Assembly: GCA_035575515.1 (NCBI GenBank)
Contig: DATLXU010000108.1
Location: forward strand, 22,874-86,873
Source of the DNA: DATLXU01 sp035575515
GTDB lineage: Bacteria; Acidobacteriota; Blastocatellia; UBA7656
DNA: 64,000 nt
Reading direction: 5' to 3'
Below are positions 17,959 through 26,241 of the stretch, in pieces. The notes beneath the pieces were generated by a model, which was not told where the DNA came from, searched no databases, and saw only the letters and a program-made list of their open reading frames with translations. Both the position numbers and the translations under genes were made by a program. Numbering within the stretch: the first letter of the stretch is position 1; each line of letters starts with the position of its first letter.

Positions 17959-18876
17959 TTACCTGAGAAGGAACACGTCGCTTGCCATTGTGACAAACAA
18001 TATGACGCTCACGAATGCGTTCGTTGTGAAGAATGCCGCGTTGAGCCTTGAGAGGTCGTTGGCTTTCACGATGCTGTGTTGGTAGACAAGCAGCGCGCCG
18101 GTTGCAATCACGCCGAGAAGACCGAGCCAGCCGAGATGAGCCATGCGAAAAAAGATTACGAGCGCAGTGAACATCAATAGATGAATTCCGCGCGCTATCC
18201 ACAAAGCTCGACTAATGCCAACCGCTCGCGGGATTGAGTGAAGCCCCGCGCGCCTATCGAAATCGTAATCCTGGCAGGCGTACAAAACATCGAACCCGGC
18301 AGTCCATAACATCACTGCAATCGAAAGCAACACCGGTACAATCGTTAGCTCGCCAGTGATTGCTATCCACGCGCCCGATGGAGCTATGGAAAGACACCAG
18401 CCCAGCACGAGATGCGAAGAGGCGGTGAACCGTTTGGTGTACGAGTAGAGAAAGACCGAGCCGAGCGCGACGGGCGCGAGAATCAAAGTCAGGCGATTAA
18501 GTTGCGACGCGGCGAGCAGGAATAAAGCAGATGCAGTGATCGTGAAAATCCATGCGAAGCGCAGGTCTAAGAGTCCTGCGGGCAGAGCGCGATTTGCCGT
18601 GCGCGGATTTGCCGCATCAATCTCGCGGTCTGCGATTCGATTGAAAGTCATCGCCGCGCTTCGTGCGCCTACCATCGCAAGTGTTATCCATGCGAGCTTT
18701 GTTGCCCAGAAGCTCGGCGCTTGCGGAGGGATTTCGCGCGCGGCCAATGTCGCGCCCAGAAAAGCAAACGGCAGCGCGAACAGCGTGTGCTCGATCTTTA
18801 TCATTTCGAGCGTGATTCGAAGCCGCTCTTTGAAGTTTTTGTTTTTCTGTTTTGAGCTTTCAGTCAATTCTTTCAT
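17959..18876 (-). CDS. UbiA-family polyprenyltransferase (4-hydroxybenzoate/MqnP-like)
   Basis: Integral membrane prenyltransferase of about 305 aa with 8-9 helices that attaches a polyprenyl chain to an aromatic acid in quinone synthesis. The first Asp-rich motif is NRIADREID and the second is YACQDYDFDRRAG, both Mg-diphosphate sites. The N-terminal KIEHTLFALPFAFLGA is characteristic of the UbiA-like group assigned to the futalosine menaquinone route (MqnP), so this is favoured over ubiquinone synthesis. The ATG at 18876 is chosen; longer starts lack a ribosome site. No other quinone genes adjoin it. Confidence 0.85.
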   Translation of the reverse strand: MKELTESSKQKNKNFKERLRITLEMIKIEHTLFALPFAFLGATLAAREIPPQAPSFWATKLAWITLAMVGARSAAMTFNRIADREIDAANPRTANRALPAGLLDLRFAWIFTITASALFLLAASQLNRLTLILAPVALGSVFLYSYTKRFTASSHLVLGWCLSIAPSGAWIAITGELTIVPVLLSIAVMLWTAGFDVLYACQDYDFDRRAGLHSIPRAVGISRALWIARGIHLLMFTALVIFFRMAHLGWLGLLGVIATGALLVYQHSIVKANDLSRLNAAFFTTNAFVSVILFVTMASDVFLLR

Positions 18877-19003
18877 TAGCGATATTCTAGCCACGCTACA
18901 AAAGCGCATCAAGCAATGCTGATTGGTTGTTGACGCAGACAAATTGAATCGAGGCAACGGCTGGTAGTAATATCGAGGTAGAATCCCACTTCGAGGTCGC
19001 GTG

Positions 19004-19483
19004 ATGATAGATACTATTCAACTCAACGTGAACGGCAAAACAGTCCGCGTAACAGCAAGTCAGGATGCAAGCCTGCTCAATGTGCTGCGCAACGAATTGG
19101 ACCTGACCGGCTCAAAGTATGGCTGCGGCGAAGGGCAGTGCGGCGCCTGCACTGTGCTGATTGATGGAGTCGCTACGCGCTCATGCATAACGAAGGCGCA
19201 GACGGTTGCGGGCAGGAAGATAACTACAATCGAAGGGCTTGAAAGCAACGGGCGATTGCACCCGCTTCAGGAAGCGTTTCTTCAAGCAACCGCGTTGCAG
19301 TGCGGCTACTGCACGCCGGGAATGATTATGTCGGGCGTCGCACTGCTTGCGAAGAACACCAACCCAACCGATGCGGAAATAGTTCGCGCGATGCAGGGCA
19401 ACGTCTGCCGTTGCGGAGTGTATAAGCAGATAGTCGCGGCAATTAAGGATGCTGCGAAAGCGATGAAGGAGGGCGGCAAATGA
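19004..19483 (+). CDS. iorA: [2Fe-2S] subunit of molybdenum hydroxylase (isoquinoline 1-oxidoreductase alpha-like)
   Basis: Electron-transfer subunit (159 aa) carrying two [2Fe-2S] clusters. Plant-type cluster ligands are in CGEGQCGACTVL plus a later Cys (RSCI); the second helical cluster has CGYCTPGM and CRCGVY. GAGG lies 7 nt before the ATG at 19004. It overlaps the large subunit gene by 4 bp (ATGA), a classic two-gene iorAB arrangement lacking a separate FAD subunit. The pair therefore probably passes electrons to a cytochrome or membrane acceptor rather than to NAD. Confidence 0.93.
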   Translation: MIDTIQLNVNGKTVRVTASQDASLLNVLRNELDLTGSKYGCGEGQCGACTVLIDGVATRSCITKAQTVAGRKITTIEGLESNGRLHPLQEAFLQATALQCGYCTPGMIMSGVALLAKNTNPTDAEIVRAMQGNVCRCGVYKQIVAAIKDAAKAMKEGGK

Positions 19484-21642
19484 GCGAGAACAACTTGATT
19501 GAATTTCTCATCGAGCCTGAGCGGTATGAGTTGAATGCCGCGCCCGCGTACTCGTTTGCAATGGACCGTCGTCAGTTCTTCAAGTCGCTCGGCGGCGGCC
19601 TCGTTGTTTTGTTCCTCTTCAAAGATGCGAAAGCACAGGAGTCGGGTGGGCCGGGTCGGCAACAGAATCAGCAGAGGCCGCAGGAGATAGGAGCGTGGCT
19701 GCACATCGCAGAAGACGGCTCGGTAACGGCTTATACTGGCAAAGTGGAGGTCGGGCAAAACATACGCACCTCGCTCACGCAGGCCGTCGCCGAAGAGCTT
19801 CGCGCACCCGTCGCTTCAATCAAACTTGTCATGGGCGACACCGACCTTACGCCTTTCGATATGGGAACGTTCGGCAGCCGCACAACGCCAGATATGAATT
19901 TGCAGCTCCGCAAAGTTGCCGCCGCCGCGCGCGAGGTGTTGATTGACCTTGCCGCCGAGCAGTGGAAAACAGACCGCAGCGCCCTCACGGCCTCTGAGGG
20001 CAAAATCACCAACGCTGCGACTAAACAATCGCTCACCTATGGTCAACTCACTAAGGGACAGAAACTGATGAAAGCCGTGAGCGGCAACGCGCCGCTTGCA
20101 TCAGCCGAGCGATGGAAGGTTGCGGGCAAATCAATTCCGAAGGTTGACGGGCGAGCGTTCGTAACAGGAAAGCACAAGTACACTTCGGATATGAAGCTGC
20201 CGGGTATGTTGTACGGAAAAATCTTGAGGCCGAATGCCGTCGGCGCGCGGCTGGCTTCTGTCGACACTCGCGGAGCGGAATCAATCGCAGGCGTTACAGT
20301 CGTCCGCGACGGCGACTTCATCGGAGTCGCTGCGCCAAGCCCTGAGGCGGCTACAAGCGCGATTGCTGCAATCAAAGCTGAATGGAAAGCCCCTGAGCCG
20401 CAGCCGTCTTCAAAAGATATTTTCGATTATCTGAAGAAGCATCCGGCTGAATCCCAAGAAGGGCGCGGCGGCAACGCAACCGTCACGGGGAATGTTGATG
20501 AGGCGATGGCAGCGGCTGACAAGAAACTTGAGCAGACCTACACCGTTCATTACATCGCGCACGTTCCGCTTGAGCCTCGCGCCGCCGTCGCAGAATGGCG
20601 CGGCGAAAGCGTTACCGTGTGGACGGGCACGCAGCGCCCGTTCGGCGTTCGCTCGGAACTCGCGCGAGCGTTTCATATCCCTGAGGAGCGAGTGCGCGTG
20701 ATCATGCCCGACACGGGTTCAGGCTACGGCGGCAAGCACACGGGCGAAACGGCGATTGAAGCGGCGCGACTGGCTCGCGCTGCGGGCAAGCCTGTGAAAG
20801 TCGTCTGGACCAGGCAGGAAGAATTCACGTGGGCGTACTTCCGGCCCGCAGGCGTGATTGAAGTCAAAGCCGCGCTTGCGAAAGACGGAACTGTCACGGC
20901 TTGGGAATTTCACAACTACAACTCAGGCCCTGCGGCGATTCGCACGCCGTACAACGTCGCAAATCAAAAGATAGAGTTTCATCAAACGCTTTATCCTCTC
21001 CGTCAAGGTTCATACCGCGGCCTCGCTGCAACGGCGAACAACTTCGCTCGCGAATCTTTCATGGATGAACTTGCGCACGCCGCCAAGATGGACCCGCTCG
21101 AATTTCGATTGAAGAATATGAAAGACGCGCGGCTGAAAGCTGTGCTCGAAGCAGCCGCCGAAAAATTCGGATGGGGGAAATCTAAGCCCGCCGAAGGTCA
21201 CGGCTTCGGCATTGCATGCGGTTTTGAAAAAGGCGGATATGTTGCTACGTGCGCCGAAGTCGCGGTTGATCGCGCGAGCAGAGCCGTCAAGATTGTGCGC
21301 GCTGTGAATGTGTTCGAGTGCGGCGCGATAGTCAACCCTGACCATTTGCGGAGCCAGATAGAAGGCGCGCTCGTGATGGGAATTGGCGGCGCGTTGTTTG
21401 AATCAATCCAGTTTGAAAACGGGCGAATCCTCAACGCGAGCCTTTCAGAGTATCGCGTGCCTCGATTCAGCGACCTGCCTGCAATCGAAGTCGTTATGAT
21501 TGACCGCAAAGATTTGCCATCAGCTGGCGCGGGTGAGACTCCGATCATCGGCATCGCGCCTGCTGTGGGCAATGCGATATTTGATATAGCAGGCGTTCGG
21601 TTGCGAACGCTGCCGATGGCTCCAATCGGGCTGAAGTCCTAG
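19480..21642 (+). CDS. iorB: Molybdopterin-binding large subunit (isoquinoline 1-oxidoreductase beta-like), Tat-type
   Basis: Catalytic molybdenum hydroxylase subunit, 720 aa, hydroxylating an N-heteroaromatic or aldehyde substrate. Xanthine dehydrogenase-family motifs include TGTQRPFGVRSELA, SGYGGKHTGETAIEAARLA and the C-terminal GAGETPIIGIAPAVGNAIFD (active-site Glu in GAGE). A DRRQFFKSLGGG motif starts near residue 29 after a 28-residue N-terminal extension, as in related proteins that keep this extension; export by Tat as a complex is plausible. Start ATG overlaps the iorA stop. Substrate unknown; assembly factors (XdhC/CoxI-like) are not in the window. Confidence 0.9.
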   Translation: MSENNLIEFLIEPERYELNAAPAYSFAMDRRQFFKSLGGGLVVLFLFKDAKAQESGGPGRQQNQQRPQEIGAWLHIAEDGSVTAYTGKVEVGQNIRTSLTQAVAEELRAPVASIKLVMGDTDLTPFDMGTFGSRTTPDMNLQLRKVAAAAREVLIDLAAEQWKTDRSALTASEGKITNAATKQSLTYGQLTKGQKLMKAVSGNAPLASAERWKVAGKSIPKVDGRAFVTGKHKYTSDMKLPGMLYGKILRPNAVGARLASVDTRGAESIAGVTVVRDGDFIGVAAPSPEAATSAIAAIKAEWKAPEPQPSSKDIFDYLKKHPAESQEGRGGNATVTGNVDEAMAAADKKLEQTYTVHYIAHVPLEPRAAVAEWRGESVTVWTGTQRPFGVRSELARAFHIPEERVRVIMPDTGSGYGGKHTGETAIEAARLARAAGKPVKVVWTRQEEFTWAYFRPAGVIEVKAALAKDGTVTAWEFHNYNSGPAAIRTPYNVANQKIEFHQTLYPLRQGSYRGLAATANNFARESFMDELAHAAKMDPLEFRLKNMKDARLKAVLEAAAEKFGWGKSKPAEGHGFGIACGFEKGGYVATCAEVAVDRASRAVKIVRAVNVFECGAIVNPDHLRSQIEGALVMGIGGALFESIQFENGRILNASLSEYRVPRFSDLPAIEVVMIDRKDLPSAGAGETPIIGIAPAVGNAIFDIAGVRLRTLPMAPIGLKS

Positions 21643-21654
21643 CGATGAGATTCT

Positions 21655-21719
21655 CCACGAAGGACGCTAATGGCACTGATGAAATGCTTTGTGATTCCTT
21701 GCGCCCTTCGTGGATTTTT
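21655..21719. terminator. Terminator-like palindrome after iorB
   Basis: CCACGAAGG (21655-21663) pairs with CCTTCGTGG (21705-21713), which is followed by ATTTTTTATT. The loop is long (41 nt). The arms carry partial further pairing (GGACGC/GCGCCC). It sits between convergent iorB and the HTH gene and shares the palindrome style of other spacers. Confidence 0.55.
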
Positions 21720-22063
21720 TATTCGTTGAAATCAGAATAGAGGTCTTCGAATGAAAGCTGCGGGCTTGGCTCTGCTTCGTCGCGCTGCCCGTCGTCTGAT
21801 TGAGCGCGGGCAGATTGAACGGGCTTGAGCGCGCGCTGCACGTCGCGAAGGTTGAACCGAATCAATCGGTCCGTGAGCATCACGGCGGGGATGCGGCCCG
21901 CGCGGCGCAGGCGATGAATGGTCGACTCGCTCACCTGCAAAACTTCCGCAAGCTGGCGCGCAGTGAGGTATTCGATCTTCTTTTCCTTCGCGTGATCAAA
22001 CGGCTCCGGCTCGCTCGCCTGCGCGGGAGTTTTGCGGCTTCGAGTTTTCTGGCGATCTTCCAT
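21719..22063 (-). CDS. Excisionase/MerR-type helix-turn-helix protein
   Basis: Small DNA-binding protein (114 aa). Residues about 32-80 form an HTH_17-type winged helix: YLTARQLAEVLQVSESTIHRLRRAGRIPAVMLTDRLIRFNLRDV. Both termini are charged and disordered, with no integrase, phage gene or effector domain nearby, so a chromosomal regulator is likelier than an excisionase. The start overlaps nothing but abuts the stop of the upstream gene (TAAATG), indicating translational coupling with the secreted carboxypeptidase-regulatory-like protein. Confidence 0.75.
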   Translation of the reverse strand: MEDRQKTRSRKTPAQASEPEPFDHAKEKKIEYLTARQLAEVLQVSESTIHRLRRAGRIPAVMLTDRLIRFNLRDVQRALKPVQSARAQSDDGQRDEAEPSPQLSFEDLYSDFNE

Positions 22064-22693
22064 TTATTTCTTAACAGGCTCAAGCGAAAACGCGAGCGGA
22101 ACCGATTCGCTCTCGTTCACGTCAATGGTTTTCGTCTGCGCTTTGTATCCGCTAAGCGATGCGGTCACCAGATACCGCGCACGCTCCGATGGCACCCTGA
22201 AAGCGAACTCGCCGCGATTGTTCGTGACGTAATCGCTTGTGAATGATTTAAAGCGACGGCCTTCTTTCTTCTCTTCGTCTGTCGCAATGCGAATCAGTTT
22301 CAATTTCACGCCCGCAAGCGACCTGCCGTCAGCATCGAATACGGCTCCTCGTATGCGCGAAGTGCCCCGCTCTTTTTGCAGGCGGATAGTCTTTATAGTC
22401 GTCTCTTTGCCTTCTTCAACCTGCTGCATGTCGGTAAGCTTGCCGCTTCGATAACCTTCGGCGTCGAAAGCGACGGTATAATCTCCCGGCTCAAGGTCAA
22501 GCGAGTAACAGCCCGACTGGTCAGTCTTTGTCTCTTTGGTCGAGCGGTCGCGGCTGCTCATCACAGTGATTGCAACATCCGCGAGCGGCTTGCCTTTTTC
22601 GTTCTCGACCCTGCCCTTGAGAGTGCCGGTCTTTTGCGCGGCTGCGGCCAGCGAGCATAAAACAACTAACGCGCTTAGAAAAACCTGCTTCAT
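22064..22693 (-). CDS. Secreted protein with two carboxypeptidase regulatory-like domains
   Basis: About 209 residues: signal peptide (1-20, LSALVVLCSLAAAAQ), then two beta-sandwich CarboxypepD_reg-like units, about 24-100 (GRVENEKGKPLADVAITV...GCYSLDLEPGDYTVAFDAEGY) and 112-205 (GAVFDADGRSLAGVKLKL...GEFAFRVPSERARYLVTASLSGY). Such domains are structural modules of surface or outer-membrane proteins. AAGGGGAAG lies upstream of the ATG at 22693. It is directly followed by the HTH gene. No enzyme domain. Confidence 0.8.
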   Translation of the reverse strand: MKQVFLSALVVLCSLAAAAQKTGTLKGRVENEKGKPLADVAITVMSSRDRSTKETKTDQSGCYSLDLEPGDYTVAFDAEGYRSGKLTDMQQVEEGKETTIKTIRLQKERGTSRIRGAVFDADGRSLAGVKLKLIRIATDEEKKEGRRFKSFTSDYVTNNRGEFAFRVPSERARYLVTASLSGYKAQTKTIDVNESESVPLAFSLEPVKK

Positions 22694-22760
22694 CAAAACT
22701 TCCCCTTGATTGTTCATTATGATTCGGTTTCATTGATTGTGCGGTTTGGGCTGGAAAAAA

Positions 22761-22832
22761 GTCAAATCGTCATTTGTCATTAGTCCTTTGTTCGTTGTGT
22801 GAATACAAATGACAACGGATTAATGACAATCT
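22761..22832. repeat. Heptad-arm palindrome
   Basis: Left arm GTCATTT, GTCATTA, GTCCTTT, GTTCGTT (from 22770); right arm ACAAATGACAACGGATTAAT and GACAATC (to 22832). It lies in the divergent spacer between the secreted protein gene and rsmD, close to the rsmD start, so not every copy is at a gene end. Confidence 0.7.
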
Positions 22833-22854
22833 ATCATCAGGTCGAGGAACGGCT

Positions 22855-23436
22855 GTGAGAGTAATCGGCGGAATCTATCGAGGCAGAAGGCTCCGCGCGC
22901 CCGCAGGGCTTGAGGTGCGCCCGACTTCGGACCGGCTGCGCGAGTCGCTATTTAACATTCTCGCGCCGCGCATCGAAGGCAGCCGATTCCTCGACATCTG
23001 CGCAGGAACAGGCGCGGTCGGAATCGAGGCTCTCAGTCGCGGCGCATCAAGCGCAACTTTCATTGATCGCTCGCGCCGCTCGATTGCGGCAATCGAATCG
23101 AACCTTCGCGCGCTCGGCATTGAAGACGAAGCAACCGTAATTAATCGCGATGCCGCAGCCGCGCTCAAGCGGCTCGCCGACGAAGAACAGCAATTTGACA
23201 TTATATTTTTCGACCCGCCCTATGCGTCGGAGATTTATTCGCAAGTGATGCGACAGCTTGGCACAAGCAGCATAATCGCGGATGACTCAATCGTAATCGT
23301 AGAGCATCGAGCGAAGACGCCGCCCGCGACCGATTACGGCAAGCTCAAAATCTATCGGGTTGTACGGCAGGGCGAATCGGCGCTTGCGTTTTACGCAGTA
23401 GCCAGTGCCCAACAGGAGATGCAAGACAGTAGATAA
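22855..23436 (+). CDS. rsmD: 16S rRNA (guanine(966)-N(2))-methyltransferase
   Basis: Methylates G966 of 16S rRNA in the 30S subunit. 193 aa. Family signatures: opening RVIGGIYRGRRL, RPTSDRLRESLFNIL, SAM motif LDICAGTGAVGIEALSRGA, and the catalytic DPPY (FFDPPY). GTG start. It is followed by coaD, the usual rsmD-coaD order. The last dozen residues (VASAQQEMQDSR) fall after the expected end of the domain and are encoded by sequence resembling a heptad arm, suggesting a C-terminal extension created by a repeat insertion. Confidence 0.95.
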   Translation: MRVIGGIYRGRRLRAPAGLEVRPTSDRLRESLFNILAPRIEGSRFLDICAGTGAVGIEALSRGASSATFIDRSRRSIAAIESNLRALGIEDEATVINRDAAAALKRLADEEQQFDIIFFDPPYASEIYSQVMRQLGTSSIIADDSIVIVEHRAKTPPATDYGKLKIYRVVRQGESALAFYAVASAQQEMQDSR

Positions 23437-23496
23437 TAATACCAGCCTGCTTTCTTCTGTTCGCCGACCACTGACCACTGGCCACTGAGTACTGAC
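23395..23496. repeat. Heptad-arm palindrome overlapping the rsmD 3' end
   Basis: Right arm CCACTGA, CCACTGG, CCACTGA units (23467-23490) is clear; a possible left arm GCAGTAGCCAGTG lies at 23395-23407 inside rsmD. Units are the GTGGTCA/CCACTGA class also found at 1-73, 14354-14506 and 57195-57322. Pairing is patchy. Confidence 0.5.
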
Positions 23497-23555
23497 CCGT
23501 GCTAGTATCGCGGGCTGAATGATGTGCGCTTCAAAAAAACTCTAGGAGAGATTGA

Positions 23556-24038
23556 GTGACGCGCCGCGCGATTTATCCGGGATCATTCGACCCGCTGACG
23601 ATGGGCCACCTCGACATCATCGAGCGGTCGGCCAGGCTGTTTGACGAAGTGATTGTCGCCGTTTTAATCAACCTCGACAAGCAGCCCTTGTTTTCAACCG
23701 ATGAGCGGGTCGAGATGATGCGCGAAGTCATACCCTGGCCTAACGTGAAGGTCGGCACCTTTCACGGGCTGCTTGTGCATTACGCCGTCGAGCAGGGCGC
23801 GCAGGTAATTGTGAGGGGCATTCGCGCGGTATCGGATTATGAGTACGAGTTGCAGATGGCGTTGATGAATCGCAGGCTTGAGCCATCGGTCGAGACGGTT
23901 TTCTTGATGGCCGCCGAAGCCTATTCTTATATCAGCTCACGCTTGATTAAAGAAGTGTTCAAGCTCGGCGGCTCGATCACGGGTCTCGTGCCTGAGCTTG
24001 TCGAGCGACGGATGAAGGAGAAGATAAGTGTCGGGTGA
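23556..24038 (+). CDS. coaD: Pantetheine-phosphate adenylyltransferase
   Basis: Penultimate step of coenzyme A synthesis: 4'-phosphopantetheine plus ATP gives dephospho-CoA. 160 aa, normal size. Nucleotidyltransferase motif YPGSFDPLTMGHLDII (the T/HxGH site), RGIRAVSDYEYELQMALMNRRL, and the C-terminal SYISSRLIKEV are intact. GTG start with AGGAGAG upstream. The final codons (SVG and stop) are part of the left arm of the adjacent heptad palindrome. Likely cotranscribed with rsmD and the aminotransferase gene. Confidence 0.96.
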   Translation: MTRRAIYPGSFDPLTMGHLDIIERSARLFDEVIVAVLINLDKQPLFSTDERVEMMREVIPWPNVKVGTFHGLLVHYAVEQGAQVIVRGIRAVSDYEYELQMALMNRRLEPSVETVFLMAAEAYSYISSRLIKEVFKLGGSITGLVPELVERRMKEKISVG

Positions 24039-24136
24039 CGGGTGCCAGGTGCTGGGTGACCGGTATCGGTTGTCGGCGGTAAATAAGCTTCCAAATAGAA
24101 TTCTGCCTGACACCCGTCACCCGACACCCGAAACCC
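24027..24136. repeat. Heptad-arm palindrome overlapping the coaD stop
   Basis: Left arm GTGTCGG, GTGACGG, GTGCCAG, GTGCTGG, GTGACCG (from 24029); right arm GACACCC, GTCACCC, GACACCC, GAAACCC (24109-24136). The coaD stop codon is within the left arm. The following gene keeps a separate ribosome site (GAGGGG) after the right arm. Confidence 0.85.
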
Positions 24137-24148
24137 AGCGAGGGGCCA

Positions 24149-25342
24149 ATGAGCAAAGCGGTTTTCAAAGAATCAGAAAATGCGGCGGAGATGGAAGTCT
24201 CTTCGACGCTTGCCGTGTTGATGGAAGCCGAGCGGTTGCGCGCCGAAGGCGTTGACCTGGTTGATCTAGGCGCGGGCGAGCCTGACTTTCCCACGCCTGC
24301 CAACGTCAAAGAGGCAGCCGTGCGCGCAATCGAACGGAACTTCACGCGTTACACTTCGACGAGCGGCATCGCGCCCTTAAGAAAGGCGATTGTCAAAATG
24401 ATCGAGCGCGATTTCGGCGCAAGCTATGACCCCGCGCAGGTACTCGTGACGATGGGCGGCAAGCAGGCGATCTTCAACGCGATGGCTACTCTGCTGAATC
24501 CCGGCGATGAGGTGCTGATTCCTTCGCCTTACTGGGTGACGTTTCCTGAGATTGTTAAATTCCTTCGCGCCCGTTCGGTCTTCATTGATACCGAGCCGAA
24601 CAGGTTTCAACTCACGGCTGAGATGGTGCGCAACGCAATCACTCCGCGCTCGCGGTTGTTGATTATTAATTCGCCGAATAATCCTTCAGGCCGCATCATC
24701 GCGCCCGGCGAGTTTCGGCGCATAATCGAGGTCTGCGTCGAGCGCGACGTGTGGGTTATTAGCGATGAGTGTTATCTGTATTTTGCTTATCCGCCAGCCG
24801 CGCCGTTCACTGCCGGGCAATTGCCTGATGAAGTAAGGTCGCGCGTGATGGTGTGCGGATCATTCTCGAAATCGCACGCGATGACGGGCTGGCGAATAGG
24901 GTTCGCGCTTGGCTCGCGCGAGTGGATCGCTTCAATGCTGAAGGTGCAGAGCCATTCGACATCGAACGCGAACTCGATAACTCAGATGGCCGCAGTTGAA
25001 GCAGCAACAGGGCAGCAGGAATCTGTAAGAGAGATGATTGCTGAGTACAAGCAGCGGCGTGATTGGATAGTGCCCGCGTTGAACGCGATTGAAGGAATCA
25101 CCTGCGAGCAGCCTGAGGGCGCGTTTTACGTAATGCCGAACGTGAAGGGATTGTTCGGGGGGCGTGTGAATAATTCCTCGGAGCTTGCGAAGGTTCTATT
25201 GGATGAGGCTCACGTCGTCGTGACTGCCGGGTCGGCTTTCGGAATCGAAGGCTACATCAGGATTTCATACGCCAACTCACTTGAAGCAATTCAGCGCGGC
25301 GTTGAGCGAATCGCGGATGTGGCGCGAAAGCTGGTGAAGTGA
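24149..25342 (+). CDS. Pyridoxal phosphate-dependent class I aminotransferase (aspartate aminotransferase-like)
   Basis: Cytoplasmic transaminase, 397 aa. Fold type I signatures: GAGEPDFPTP, TGGKQAIFNA-like (MGGKQAIFNAM), INSPNNPSG, ISDECY and the PLP lysine in GSFSKSHAMTGWRIGFALG near residue 238, with the C-terminal Arg-containing YIRISYANS. This pattern fits aspartate/prephenate aminotransferases of the AspB group. GAGGGG precedes the ATG. Probably in one unit with rsmD and coaD. Confidence 0.92.
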   Translation: MSKAVFKESENAAEMEVSSTLAVLMEAERLRAEGVDLVDLGAGEPDFPTPANVKEAAVRAIERNFTRYTSTSGIAPLRKAIVKMIERDFGASYDPAQVLVTMGGKQAIFNAMATLLNPGDEVLIPSPYWVTFPEIVKFLRARSVFIDTEPNRFQLTAEMVRNAITPRSRLLIINSPNNPSGRIIAPGEFRRIIEVCVERDVWVISDECYLYFAYPPAAPFTAGQLPDEVRSRVMVCGSFSKSHAMTGWRIGFALGSREWIASMLKVQSHSTSNANSITQMAAVEAATGQQESVREMIAEYKQRRDWIVPALNAIEGITCEQPEGAFYVMPNVKGLFGGRVNNSSELAKVLLDEAHVVVTAGSAFGIEGYIRISYANSLEAIQRGVERIADVARKLVK

Positions 25343-25434
25343 AGAAATTCTATGGCCGCGTGAGTCAATAAGAGCTTCGCCCACGCGGTTGAACTCGTCT
25401 TTATGAAGAGAAAGGTCGGAAAGAGATTCGAGCT

Positions 25435-26226
25435 ATGAGATTTGGAAAAAGAGCACTTTATTGTACATACGTGATTGTTGTAATTTCGCTCATCGGCTGC
25501 AAAGACGGCAACAAGAATTCGCAACCGGCGAGCGGGTCAACGTCTTCGCCGTCAACCACTGCTCCATCGTCAACCTCTGCGCCTCCCGGGGAGGTCGAAA
25601 AAGCCAAACCTGCGCCGGGAACCGGCAACGTGCAGGGAAAGGTCTTATACAACGGCCAGCCTGTTGAGAATATCGAAGTCAAGCTGTGCGAAAAATTCAA
25701 CCAGTACTTCGGCGGATGCGAAGGCAAATCCTATACAACGCGCACGGACAAGAACGGCGAGTACCTCATCGCCAACGTCGAGCCGAAAACCTATGAGGGG
25801 CTGCTGGCGCGAGTGTTTAACACAGACTCGTTTATCTTTGCAGCCGAAGGATTCGGAATCAGCTCCGCCAAGTATGAAGTGGCTGCGGATAAGACTCTGT
25901 TTGTAAGGCCCACCAACCTGTTCAAATCGGATTTGAAGACGTTGAATCCGAAGGCAGGATCAAAGGTGAGCGTGCAAAACCTTGAGCTGAAATGGGAGCC
26001 GTATCCAGACGCGGCCTATTACAAGTTCAGCCTTTACGCCGATGACGTGAACGTCACGTCGCCTTACGTCAACGAACGCGTGGACGGGACTTCGTTCGCC
26101 ATTGATAAGCCCATGCAAAAAGGCACGTACCGCTGGAAGCTGGAAGCGTACAACAGCGCGGATATCAAGCTGGCGGAAAACAGCGACGAGATTAAATTCA
26201 CAATTACCGATGGCGGTGGTTCATAA
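25435..26226 (+). CDS. Lipoprotein with carboxypeptidase-regulatory-like N-domain
   Basis: 263 aa. The signal peptide ends in a lipobox LIGC (Cys22), then a Ser/Thr/Pro-rich linker to about residue 62, a beta-sandwich unit (VQGKVLYNGQPVENIEVKLC...TDKNGEYLIANVEP), and a C-terminal domain with a fibronectin-like YPDAAYYKFSLYADD...GTYRWKLEAYNS pattern. It is probably a surface-exposed accessory lipoprotein. No function can be named. Convergent with the kinase gene that follows. Confidence 0.7.
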   Translation: MRFGKRALYCTYVIVVISLIGCKDGNKNSQPASGSTSSPSTTAPSSTSAPPGEVEKAKPAPGTGNVQGKVLYNGQPVENIEVKLCEKFNQYFGGCEGKSYTTRTDKNGEYLIANVEPKTYEGLLARVFNTDSFIFAAEGFGISSAKYEVAADKTLFVRPTNLFKSDLKTLNPKAGSKVSVQNLELKWEPYPDAAYYKFSLYADDVNVTSPYVNERVDGTSFAIDKPMQKGTYRWKLEAYNSADIKLAENSDEIKFTITDGGGS

Positions 26227-26241
26227 GCGAATCGTCGAGCT

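Noticed and set aside
21719..22063. Excisionase of an integrated element
   Set aside because: Only the HTH resembles excisionases; there is no recombinase nearby and the gene is coupled to a secreted-protein gene.
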